Source: an uncultured Oscillospiraceae bacterium
Lineage (GTDB): Bacteria > Bacillota > Clostridia > Oscillospirales > Oscillospiraceae
Reading direction: 5' to 3'
DNA: 27,472 nucleotides
Assembly: GCA_900764755.1 (NCBI GenBank)
Contig: CAAFPE010000038.1
Span: forward strand, 1 to 27,472
This document shows, piece by piece, positions 6,380-14,402 of the stretch; positions within the stretch are counted from its first letter, which is position 1, and every line of letters starts with the position of its first letter. The position numbers and the translations under genes are program-made. The notes beneath the pieces were generated by a model. That model was not told the origin of the DNA, made no database searches, and saw nothing but the letters and a program-made list of their open reading frames with translations.

Positions 6380-8839
6380 ATGGAACACGAAAAGAAAACG
6401 GAAAGCCCCATGCTCAAGCTGGCGCGCTTCATTGTAGATAAGCGGAAGGCCTTCTATCTGATCTTTCTGGCCTCCTTTATCTTCTGCGCGGTCTCCATCA
6501 GCAAGGTGCACGTCAACGACGACATCACCACCTACCTCCCCGCCCACACGGAGACGCGGCGCGGCCTGACCCTGATGGACGAGGAATTCATTACCTTAGG
6601 CAGTGCGAACATCATGGTGTCCAACATCACCTATAACGCCGCCCACGCCCTCTCTCTGAAGATCGAGAAGATCCCCGGCATCTCTTCTGTGGAGTTTGAT
6701 GATACCCGGGAGCACTACCACGATTCCGCCGCCCTGTTCACCATCTCCTTCGACGGAGAGGAGGACGACCCGGACACCGCCGCCGTCCTCCTCCAGGTGG
6801 AGCAGCTTTTAGAGGGCTATGACTACTACCCCTCCACCACCGTGGGCCGGGACGAGTCGGCCAGCCTTCAGCAGGAGATGACCGTGATCCTGGCCATTGC
6901 CGCCGTGGTCATTGTGGTCGTGCTGCTGTTCACCTCCAAGAGCTATATGGAGGTCCCCGTCTACCTCATCGTCTTTGCCGCCGCCGCAGTCCTGAACATG
7001 GGGACCAACTTCATTTTTGGGACCATCTCCTTTATCACCAACTCCATTGCCATCGTCCTTCAACTGGCTATGGCCATCGACTACGCCATCATCTTCTGTC
7101 ACCGGTATATGGAGGAGCGGGACAACGGCCTGGACGCCCGGGAGGCCGACATCGCCGCCCTGAGTAAGGCTATCATCGAGATCTCCTCCTCCAGCCTCAC
7201 CACCATCTCCGGACTGGTGGCCCTAATGCTGATGCAGCTGCGTATCGGCTTCGATATGGGCATTGTGCTGACCAAGGGCATCATCTTCAGTATGCTGTGC
7301 GTCTTTCTGCTGATGCCCGGCCTGCTGATGCTGTTCAGCGGCCCCATTGAAAAGACCCGCCACCGCAATCTGGTCCCCCACATCAACTGGTTCGGCAAGG
7401 GGGTCATCCACCTCCGCTACATCCTCCCCCCCATCTTTCTGGTGGCGCTGGTGGCCTGTGCCGTGCTGTCCAACCGCTGCGACTACGTCTTTGACACCAA
7501 CGACGCCGATTTCGGCAACAAACCCGACTGGCAGCTGGCCGAAGAAAAGGTCAGCCGCACCTTCGGACAGAAAAACACCATCGCCGTCCTGGTCCCCCGG
7601 GGCAGCTATGAAAACGAGGGAAAGATCCTCCGGGAGGTGGCCGACCTGGAGCCTGTCACAACGGCCACCGGCCTTGCCAACACCGAGGTGGAGGACGACT
7701 GGGTGCTGACCGACGAGATGACCCCCAGGCAGTTCGCAGAACTGGCCGGCGTAGACATCGAGCTGGCCCGGCTGCTCTATCAGGCCTACGGCCTCAACGC
7801 CGAGGAATATGGCGCCATCTTCCAGGACCCGGACGACTATGCCGTCCCCCTGATCGACGTATTTGAGTTCCTGCTGGAGCAGCGGGACAAGGGGGTAGTC
7901 AACCTGACCGGAGAACAAGCCGACAAGGTGGATGATCTGGAGGAGAAGCTGGATATTGGCCTGGAGCAGCTGCGTGGCGAGCACTGGACCCGCATGGTCT
8001 TTGTGGCCGATGTGCCCACGGAGGGTGCAGAGACCCAGGCCCTTCTCAGCCAGATCCGCACCATCGCCCAGAAATACTATGGAGACGATGTACTTTTGGT
8101 AGGCAACTCCACCAATGCCTTGGACCTGGCCAACTCCTTCACCCAGGACAATATGAAAATCAGCATCCTCACCGTCCTGTTCGTCATGGTCATCCTGCTG
8201 TTTACCTTTAAGTCCGCCGGACTGCCCATCCTGCTGGTTCTCACCATTCAGGGCTCCATCTGGATCAACTTCACCGTCCCTGTACTGACCCACACCAACC
8301 TCTATTTCCTCAGCTATCTGGTGGTCAGCTCCATCCAGATGGGCGCCACCATTGACTACGCCATCGTCATCACCAACCGCTATCTGGATCTCAAGACCCA
8401 GATGAATCACCGTCAGGCCGCAGTGGAGGCCCTGGACCAGAGTTTTTCCACCATCCTGACCTCTGGGACCATCATGTCGGTGGCCGGCTTCCTCATTGGA
8501 GGCATCTCCACAAACGCCACCATTGGCTCAGTGGGCCTCACCCTGGGCCGCGGCACTGTCACCTCCATCGCGCTGGTCATGACAGTTCTGCCCCAGCTGC
8601 TCATGCTGGGCGACGCGCTCATCGAGCGTACCGCCATCACCCTCAACCGGGACCGGAAACAGCGCTTCAACCAGGGCTCTATGCGTCTGGACGGCCATAT
8701 CCGCGGCCATGTATCCGGCTTCGTGGACGGAGAGTTCAAGGGCGTGCTTCACGGCAGTGTGGACGCGCTGATCGAGAGCAAGTATCAGCAGCTGGACCTG
8801 CCTGACACAGAGAAGGAGGAACCCCATGAAACTGTATAA
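6380..8839 (+). CDS. MMPL/RND family exporter
   Basis: An 819-residue RND-superfamily permease with two MMPL repeats. A membrane helix at 24-42 is followed by an outside loop (about 43-165) and a five-helix bundle from 167 to about 330; the second half repeats this with a helix near 347-367, a loop to about 590 and a bundle from 594 to about 755. The proton-relay Asp-Tyr pairs known from MmpL3 are present in both halves, at 234-235 (AMAIDYAII) and 659-660 (GATIDYAIV), so it should be an active proton-driven pump. Family members export lipids, glycolipids or hydrophobic compounds. The cytoplasmic tail (771-796) has regularly spaced glycines, DGHIRGHVSGFVDGEFKG, unlike common MMPL tails. The ribosome binding site is weak (GGGGG), and the gene overlaps the next by 14 bases. 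Confidence 0.93.
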   Translation: MEHEKKTESPMLKLARFIVDKRKAFYLIFLASFIFCAVSISKVHVNDDITTYLPAHTETRRGLTLMDEEFITLGSANIMVSNITYNAAHALSLKIEKIPGISSVEFDDTREHYHDSAALFTISFDGEEDDPDTAAVLLQVEQLLEGYDYYPSTTVGRDESASLQQEMTVILAIAAVVIVVVLLFTSKSYMEVPVYLIVFAAAAVLNMGTNFIFGTISFITNSIAIVLQLAMAIDYAIIFCHRYMEERDNGLDAREADIAALSKAIIEISSSSLTTISGLVALMLMQLRIGFDMGIVLTKGIIFSMLCVFLLMPGLLMLFSGPIEKTRHRNLVPHINWFGKGVIHLRYILPPIFLVALVACAVLSNRCDYVFDTNDADFGNKPDWQLAEEKVSRTFGQKNTIAVLVPRGSYENEGKILREVADLEPVTTATGLANTEVEDDWVLTDEMTPRQFAELAGVDIELARLLYQAYGLNAEEYGAIFQDPDDYAVPLIDVFEFLLEQRDKGVVNLTGEQADKVDDLEEKLDIGLEQLRGEHWTRMVFVADVPTEGAETQALLSQIRTIAQKYYGDDVLLVGNSTNALDLANSFTQDNMKISILTVLFVMVILLFTFKSAGLPILLVLTIQGSIWINFTVPVLTHTNLYFLSYLVVSSIQMGATIDYAIVITNRYLDLKTQMNHRQAAVEALDQSFSTILTSGTIMSVAGFLIGGISTNATIGSVGLTLGRGTVTSIALVMTVLPQLLMLGDALIERTAITLNRDRKQRFNQGSMRLDGHIRGHVSGFVDGEFKGVLHGSVDALIESKYQQLDLPDTEKEEPHETV

Positions 8840-11800
8840 ACGGGCGGCAGCGCTGGTCCTGACCGCCGCGACGATCCTCTCCCTGGTCCCCCCTGTCTCC
8901 GCGGAGGACGAACACATCACCATTTCCAGCGCCAAAGAGTTTTACGCCCTGGTCCAAAGCTGTACCCGGGATATCTGGTCCCAGGGAGTCACCGTGGAGC
9001 TCACCGCCGATTTGGATCTGAGCGGCTCTGATTTTCAGCCCATCCCCATTTTCCAGGGGACCTTCCACGGCAACGGCCACACCATCCGCGGCATCACCTA
9101 TGACCACAAGGGCTCCACCCTGGGCCTGTTCCGCACCCTGACTGAGAGCGCCGTAGTAGAGAATTTGTCCGTGGAAGGCCTGTTGGAACCTCAAGGCTCC
9201 GCCAGTCAGCTGGGACTGCTGGCCGGCGAAAATTACGGCACCATCCGCTCCTGCTCCGCCAAGGGGACTGTCTCCGGGCAGGAGGACGTGGGCGGCCTGG
9301 TAGGTGTGAACGGAGAGACGGGCCGCATTGAAGGCTCCTCCAGCCAGGCCCAGATCTCCGGCGTGACCAACGTGGGCGGCATCGCCGGTCAGAACCTGGG
9401 TACGCTGGACCAGTGCATCAACACCGGGACCCTGAATTCCGACCCTGATCAGGAGATCCCCACCAGTGTGGGCGGCATCGCCGGACTGTCCCGGGGCACC
9501 ATTCAGAGCTGCTCCAACAGCGGAGAGATCGGGTATCAGCACCTGGGCTATAATATGGGCGGCATCGTGGGCCTTCAGTCTGGGAGCGTCCTCCAGTGCT
9601 CCAACACCGGACAGGTGTGGGGCCGCAAGGATGTGGGCGGCATCGTGGGCCAGTTCGAGCCCAACGCCGACGTGACCTATGGAGATTCCCCCATGGACCG
9701 TCTGAACAACAGCCTGGCCGCCCTGTTTGATGAGATGGAGGTCTTTGCCAACCAGGTTAATGTGATTTCCAGCCGGGGTGTGGAGGACGCCCAGGTGATC
9801 CACGACGCCCTCTCTTCCATCCAGGACCGGACCTATGACGCCGGCAAGGATGGGAAGGACGACTTCCAGGCCATGTCCGACGACCTCTACCAGTACACCA
9901 ACGACATCAGCGCTGCACTGGACAGCCTGCGGGACCATGTGGACCGCTTCAGTGACGACGCCTTTGATGACCTCAACGAACTTTTGGATCAGGCCGACCG
10001 CCTCAGTCGGCAGCTCAACGACCTGCTTGACCATCTGGACAGCGGCCTCAGTGACGCGGTGCGGGCCATGGACCGCACTGTGAACGGCATACGGGACCAA
10101 GCCCAGGCTATCAAAACTCACCTCGCCCAGATCAAGCCAGAGTTGGATGCTTTAAAGCAGTATATCCGAGATATTGCAAAGTTGATCGCAGAAAAGGATT
10201 TCGAAGGCGCTCTTCAGCTGCCCTTCCCCACTCTGAACCTCAAGGAACATATAGAAGGGATCCATACTGCACTGAAAAAGATCCCCTCTCTTCTGCTCCG
10301 TCTGCCCAACCAATGGCGTGAGATCTTTGAGCAGCTCTCCGACGATCTGGGCGACGACAGGGACCGGATCCAGCGGGTCCTGGATGCACTGAATGATACC
10401 GCCTCTCATTTAGTAAATGCTGGAGATCGTGTCGTGGACCAGATTTCCGGCGATCTGGACGAGGTGGATCTGGGTGCCGATCTGATCCGGGAGTTGCTAA
10501 AGAACTACACCGATCAGCTGGGAGATAAGGCACAGGCCGCCGTGGACGACATCGACGCTCAGCTGGATGTGATCCAGGGCCGGGTGGATCAGATGACCCA
10601 GTACGCCGGCCAGGACACCCAGGAGCTGCACGCCACCACACTGAGTATCATTCAGCATCTTGATGTGGTCCGCCAGGCCATCTATGACCTGGGCAAAAAG
10701 CCGGAAATCACCATCACCGACCTCACAGACGTTACCCAGGGGCCTGGTCTCATCTCTGGGTGTTCCGTCTCCTGCACCGTCAACGGCGATGCCAATGTGG
10801 GCGGCATTGCAGGCAATGTCTCTCCGGAGCTGGGGGACGATCCGGAGGAAACCCTTGAAATGGACGACCTGAAGCTGCTGGCCGACGTGTACGCCACCAT
10901 GCGCGCCGTCATCCGCAGCTGCCGCTTCAACGGCGATGTGGTCGTCAAAAACGACTGCGGCGGCGGCATCGCCGGCCGCTGCGAACTGGGCGCCATCCTG
11001 GACAGCGCCGCCCGGGGGACCGTGGAGACTGGAACCGATTACTGCGGCGGCATCGCCGGCCGGACCAAGGGCTCCATCATCCGCTGCTCCAGTCTGGTGG
11101 ACCTCACCGGTGAGAGCTGGCTGGGCGGTGTGGCCGGCCTGGGTGAGGATCTTCTGGACTGCCGCGCCATGGTCCGCGCCCAGGGTGACGGGGAGTTCTG
11201 GGGGGCCATCGCCGGACAGGCGGAGGGCGACCTGGCCGGAAACCGCTATCTGATGGAGGATCTGGCCGGTCTGGACGGCGTAGACTACGCCGAACTGGCT
11301 CAGGGCCTTGATTTCGACTCCTTCCGCCAGCTGAACTACCTCCCAGAGGATTTCCTTACCTTTTCCTACCGCTTCAACGTCAACGGCTCACTCCTGGCGG
11401 AGGTTCCCTTTTCCTATGGCGGAGATTTGGATCTGAAGCAGATCCCCGCTTCCCCAGAGCAGAATGGTCAGTACGGCCAGTGGCCCTTCTTCCCCACCCA
11501 GGACCTCCGCCGCTCCATGGTGCTGGAGGCAGAATTTGAGGATCCCACCTCCACCCTGGCCAGTGGAGAGGACATCCCCACCCTGCTGGCCCAGGGGATC
11601 TTCTCCCCAGACGCCAAGCTGACCATCCACGCCCAGCCCGTGGAGGAGGACATGGTGGAGGGCTGCGCCAGTGTGGGTGCCTGGACCTACTCTGTAACAG
11701 GCAGCAAGGAGGACACCGTGATCCTCCGCCTGCGGACAGAGGGAGCAGAGCACCCGGATGCCGCCCTCTATCAGGATGGGCATTGGTCCCGTGTGGAGGG

Positions 11801-12014
11801 AGAATTGGACGGCAGTTATCTGGTATTTCAGGCCCCGGTCCAGGGGCAAGTCCTTCTGCTGGATCAGAGAGAGCTGCCTGTGCTGGCTGCCGCCCTGTGC
11901 GGCGGCGGTATGCTTGCCCTGCTGCTGGTCCTGTTTCTCATCCGCCGCCGGCGGCAGGGAAAGGCGCCGGCGGTCGCCTCTCAGTCAGATGGTCCCTCCC
12001 AGCCCGTGGGTTGA
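8826..12014 (+). CDS. Secreted, membrane-anchored GLUG beta-solenoid protein with internal helical domain
   Basis: A 1062-residue protein with a signal peptide (1-26, cut after VSA), a GLUG-type repeat block at about 60-285 with at least five GGIAG/GGIVG repeats each followed by a turn and a Ser/Asn-Cys step, then about 330 residues (290-620) rich in Asp, Leu and Gln that read as long amphipathic helices, a second GLUG block (about 630-820), a beta-rich domain (about 840-1000), one membrane helix (1017-1035) and a basic RRRR tail. There is no LPXTG sorting signal. The start overlaps the exporter gene by 14 bases with AGGAGG inside it, so translation is coupled. GLUG repeats occur in bacterial surface proteins; its link to MMPL transport is inferred from gene order. 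No enzyme motif was seen. Confidence 0.85.
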   Translation: MKLYKRAAALVLTAATILSLVPPVSAEDEHITISSAKEFYALVQSCTRDIWSQGVTVELTADLDLSGSDFQPIPIFQGTFHGNGHTIRGITYDHKGSTLGLFRTLTESAVVENLSVEGLLEPQGSASQLGLLAGENYGTIRSCSAKGTVSGQEDVGGLVGVNGETGRIEGSSSQAQISGVTNVGGIAGQNLGTLDQCINTGTLNSDPDQEIPTSVGGIAGLSRGTIQSCSNSGEIGYQHLGYNMGGIVGLQSGSVLQCSNTGQVWGRKDVGGIVGQFEPNADVTYGDSPMDRLNNSLAALFDEMEVFANQVNVISSRGVEDAQVIHDALSSIQDRTYDAGKDGKDDFQAMSDDLYQYTNDISAALDSLRDHVDRFSDDAFDDLNELLDQADRLSRQLNDLLDHLDSGLSDAVRAMDRTVNGIRDQAQAIKTHLAQIKPELDALKQYIRDIAKLIAEKDFEGALQLPFPTLNLKEHIEGIHTALKKIPSLLLRLPNQWREIFEQLSDDLGDDRDRIQRVLDALNDTASHLVNAGDRVVDQISGDLDEVDLGADLIRELLKNYTDQLGDKAQAAVDDIDAQLDVIQGRVDQMTQYAGQDTQELHATTLSIIQHLDVVRQAIYDLGKKPEITITDLTDVTQGPGLISGCSVSCTVNGDANVGGIAGNVSPELGDDPEETLEMDDLKLLADVYATMRAVIRSCRFNGDVVVKNDCGGGIAGRCELGAILDSAARGTVETGTDYCGGIAGRTKGSIIRCSSLVDLTGESWLGGVAGLGEDLLDCRAMVRAQGDGEFWGAIAGQAEGDLAGNRYLMEDLAGLDGVDYAELAQGLDFDSFRQLNYLPEDFLTFSYRFNVNGSLLAEVPFSYGGDLDLKQIPASPEQNGQYGQWPFFPTQDLRRSMVLEAEFEDPTSTLASGEDIPTLLAQGIFSPDAKLTIHAQPVEEDMVEGCASVGAWTYSVTGSKEDTVILRLRTEGAEHPDAALYQDGHWSRVEGELDGSYLVFQAPVQGQVLLLDQRELPVLAAALCGGGMLALLLVLFLIRRRRQGKAPAVASQSDGPSQPVG

Positions 12015-12047
12015 CCTGCACACAGATCCATCAAATATCAAGATAAA

Positions 12048-12090
12048 GGGAGTACCGCAGTGGCACATCCACGAGCGGTACTCCCAATTT
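12048..12090. terminator. Bidirectional terminator between the convergent operons
   Basis: GGGAGTACCGC (12048-12058) pairs perfectly with GCGGTACTCCC (12075-12085) around a 16-base loop. On the plus strand it is followed by AATTTTT, closing the tetR-mmpl operon; on the minus strand by TTTATCTTG, which could also stop the ABC exporter transcript. Confidence 0.85.
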
Positions 12091-12248
12091 TTCACCTTGT
12101 ATCCATCCACTGCACCGAAATAATCAGCTTAAATCGAACAAACCGCACTTTTCTATCCCGATTTCACCCATCTAACCGATGGTAAACCGTGCGTAAAAAC
12201 AACCGAGACTACACCGTCATCGCGGTCTGACAGATTGGAAAAGGAATC

Positions 12249-14402
12249 TTACGAGAGCTGGAACTGTCCGGTATACAGCCGGTAGTAGCGTCCTTTTTTC
12301 TCCATCAGCTGGTCGTGGTCCCCCTTCTCCTCGATCTGTCCGTGTTCAATGACCACGATGCAGTTGGAGTTGCGGACGGTGGAGAGGCGGTGGGCGATGA
12401 CAAACACAGTCCTGCCCTCCATCAGGGTGTCCATCCCCCTCTGGATGAGCGCCTCTGTGCGGGTATCGATGGAGGAGGTGGCCTCATCCAGGATCATCAC
12501 CGGAGGATCGGCCACCGCAGCCCGGGCGATGGCCAGCAGCTGCCGCTGGCCCTGACTCAGGTTACCGCCGTCTCCAGAGACCATTGTCTGGTATCCATCG
12601 GGCAGGCGGCGGATAAAGGAGTGGGCGTTGGCACTCTTGGCTGCCGCGATGCACTCCTCATCTGTGGCATCCAGCCGGCCATAGCGGATGTTATCCAAAA
12701 TAGTGCCGGTAAACAGGTGGGTATCCTGGAGCACCGCCCCCAGGGAGCGGCGCAGGTCGTCCTTTCGGATGGCCTTGATGTCGATGCCGTCATAGGTGAT
12801 CAGCCCGCCCTCTATCTCATAAAAGCGGTTGATGAGGTTGGTGATGGTGGTCTTTCCCGCCCCGGTGGAGCCCACAAAGGCGATCTTCTGCCCCGGATTG
12901 GCATAGACGGATACATCCTTCAGGATGCGTTTCCCTGGCACATAGGAGAAGTCCACATGGTTGAAGCGCACTGCACCCCGCAGTTCTGTGAGGTAATATT
13001 CCTCCCCGGGCACATTGCGCACCGTGCCCCGGATGAGATGGAGCGAGGGCGCGCCCATGTGGTCCGGATACTTCCAGGCCCAGCCGTGCCCGGCCAGGGA
13101 GGACAGATCCTTCACCTGGGTCAGCGTGCCGTCCGGAGCCACCTTGACCCAGATGCCCTCGTCGGAATCGGTCCCAGGCGGGAGCAGCTTCAGCCCGCCC
13201 CGCTCCCGGACGGCCTGGCCCAGCTCGGTAAGGTTCTCCCCCTCGGCCAGAACAGGGACCAGGGCCATACCGCTGGACCGGGGTGTTTTCCAGGCCCAGG
13301 TGTGGGAGTGCCCTGTGCCGGAGAATGGGGTCAGCGTGCCATTGGCATCCTTCTCCGCCTCCACCAGGGTGACCTGCCCCTGGTCCACCTCGGGCTGAGT
13401 GTCCATGACCTCAAAAATGCGCTCGGCTCCAGCCAGGGCGGAGAGCAGGGTAGTCGTCTGCTGAGAGATCTGGTTCAGGGGCTGTCCCACCTGCTTGGAG
13501 TAGTTCAGATAGACCACCAGACCGCCCAGGTCAAAGCCCTGGAGCACAGACAGCAGCCCACCAAAGGCTGCGGTAAGGGCATAGCTGATGTTCATTAAAT
13601 TGCCGGAAACAGGCATGATCATGATAGAGTAAAAATTCGCCTTCTGGGCGGCATCCCGGTAGGCGGTATTCAGCGCGCGGAAGTCCGCCTTGGCCTGCTC
13701 CTCGTGGGTAAAGGCCTTGACCACCTTCAACCCCTCAATGATCTCCTGGATCTCACCGTTCATGTCGCCCAGAGCGCTCTGCTGGGCGCGGTAGAATTTC
13801 CGGCTGCGTCCACCCAGGGTCTTGAACAGCACGATGGTAACGGCCAGCAGAAGGGCGGTGACCAGAAAGAGCTTCCAGTTGATGAAGAGCATCATACTCA
13901 CCAGGCCGACAAACATCAGCACACTGGAGCACAGGGAGACCACGCTCTGCTCCAGGGCCATTTGCACATTGTCCGCGTCATTGGTGAACCGGCTCATCAG
14001 CTCACCGTGGGGATGCTGGTCAAACCAGCTCAGCGGCAGGGCCTGGAGCTTGTCGAACAGATCCTTTCTCAGTCGGTTGACCCCTCTCTGGGCCAGACGA
14101 ACCATCACAGCAGACTGTCCATAGGTGGCGGCACAGCCTGCCGTATAGACCGCCACCAGGACCAGCACGGCCTGGGCCAGACCGGCGAAATCGGTGCAGC
14201 CGGACCAGATAAAGTTGTTGATGATGGAGCGCATCATATAGGATCCGCCCAGATTAGCGGCCACGGACAGCACCAGAAACAGCAGTACCATCAGCAGCGG
14301 CAGCTTGCTTCTGGTGAGGTACCCCACCAGACGGCGGATGGTGCGGCCCATATTTTTCGGCTTGACATATCCCCCTCTTGGGGCGCGGTTGGGTCCCGGC
14401 AT
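12249..14402 (-). CDS. ABC exporter subunit B (consensus ATPase site) with duplicated insert
   Basis: A 717-residue half-transporter of the multidrug/lipid exporter type: six membrane helices (about 30-320) and a nucleotide-binding domain (about 474-717). The Walker A lysine is Lys517, the signature is LSQGQ (615-619), the catalytic Glu is Glu640 (MILDEATSS) and the switch His is His671. It is about 120 residues longer than relatives because of an insert at about 341-472 between the two domains. The insert holds two copies of a motif: GTLT then WAWK-P at 355-374 and again at 425-446. The ATG at 14402 overlaps the stop of the partner gene by one base (TGATG), so the two are made together. It should pair with the 14402-16150 product as a heterodimer. 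Confidence 0.92.
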   Translation of the reverse strand: MPGPNRAPRGGYVKPKNMGRTIRRLVGYLTRSKLPLLMVLLFLVLSVAANLGGSYMMRSIINNFIWSGCTDFAGLAQAVLVLVAVYTAGCAATYGQSAVMVRLAQRGVNRLRKDLFDKLQALPLSWFDQHPHGELMSRFTNDADNVQMALEQSVVSLCSSVLMFVGLVSMMLFINWKLFLVTALLLAVTIVLFKTLGGRSRKFYRAQQSALGDMNGEIQEIIEGLKVVKAFTHEEQAKADFRALNTAYRDAAQKANFYSIMIMPVSGNLMNISYALTAAFGGLLSVLQGFDLGGLVVYLNYSKQVGQPLNQISQQTTTLLSALAGAERIFEVMDTQPEVDQGQVTLVEAEKDANGTLTPFSGTGHSHTWAWKTPRSSGMALVPVLAEGENLTELGQAVRERGGLKLLPPGTDSDEGIWVKVAPDGTLTQVKDLSSLAGHGWAWKYPDHMGAPSLHLIRGTVRNVPGEEYYLTELRGAVRFNHVDFSYVPGKRILKDVSVYANPGQKIAFVGSTGAGKTTITNLINRFYEIEGGLITYDGIDIKAIRKDDLRRSLGAVLQDTHLFTGTILDNIRYGRLDATDEECIAAAKSANAHSFIRRLPDGYQTMVSGDGGNLSQGQRQLLAIARAAVADPPVMILDEATSSIDTRTEALIQRGMDTLMEGRTVFVIAHRLSTVRNSNCIVVIEHGQIEEKGDHDQLMEKKGRYYRLYTGQFQLS

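Noticed and set aside
8736..10121. A 461-residue minus-strand frame opposite the MMPL tail and solenoid gene
   Set aside because: Its repeats (DAAHI and similar) are the reverse reading of the GGIAG-coding repeats of the real gene.
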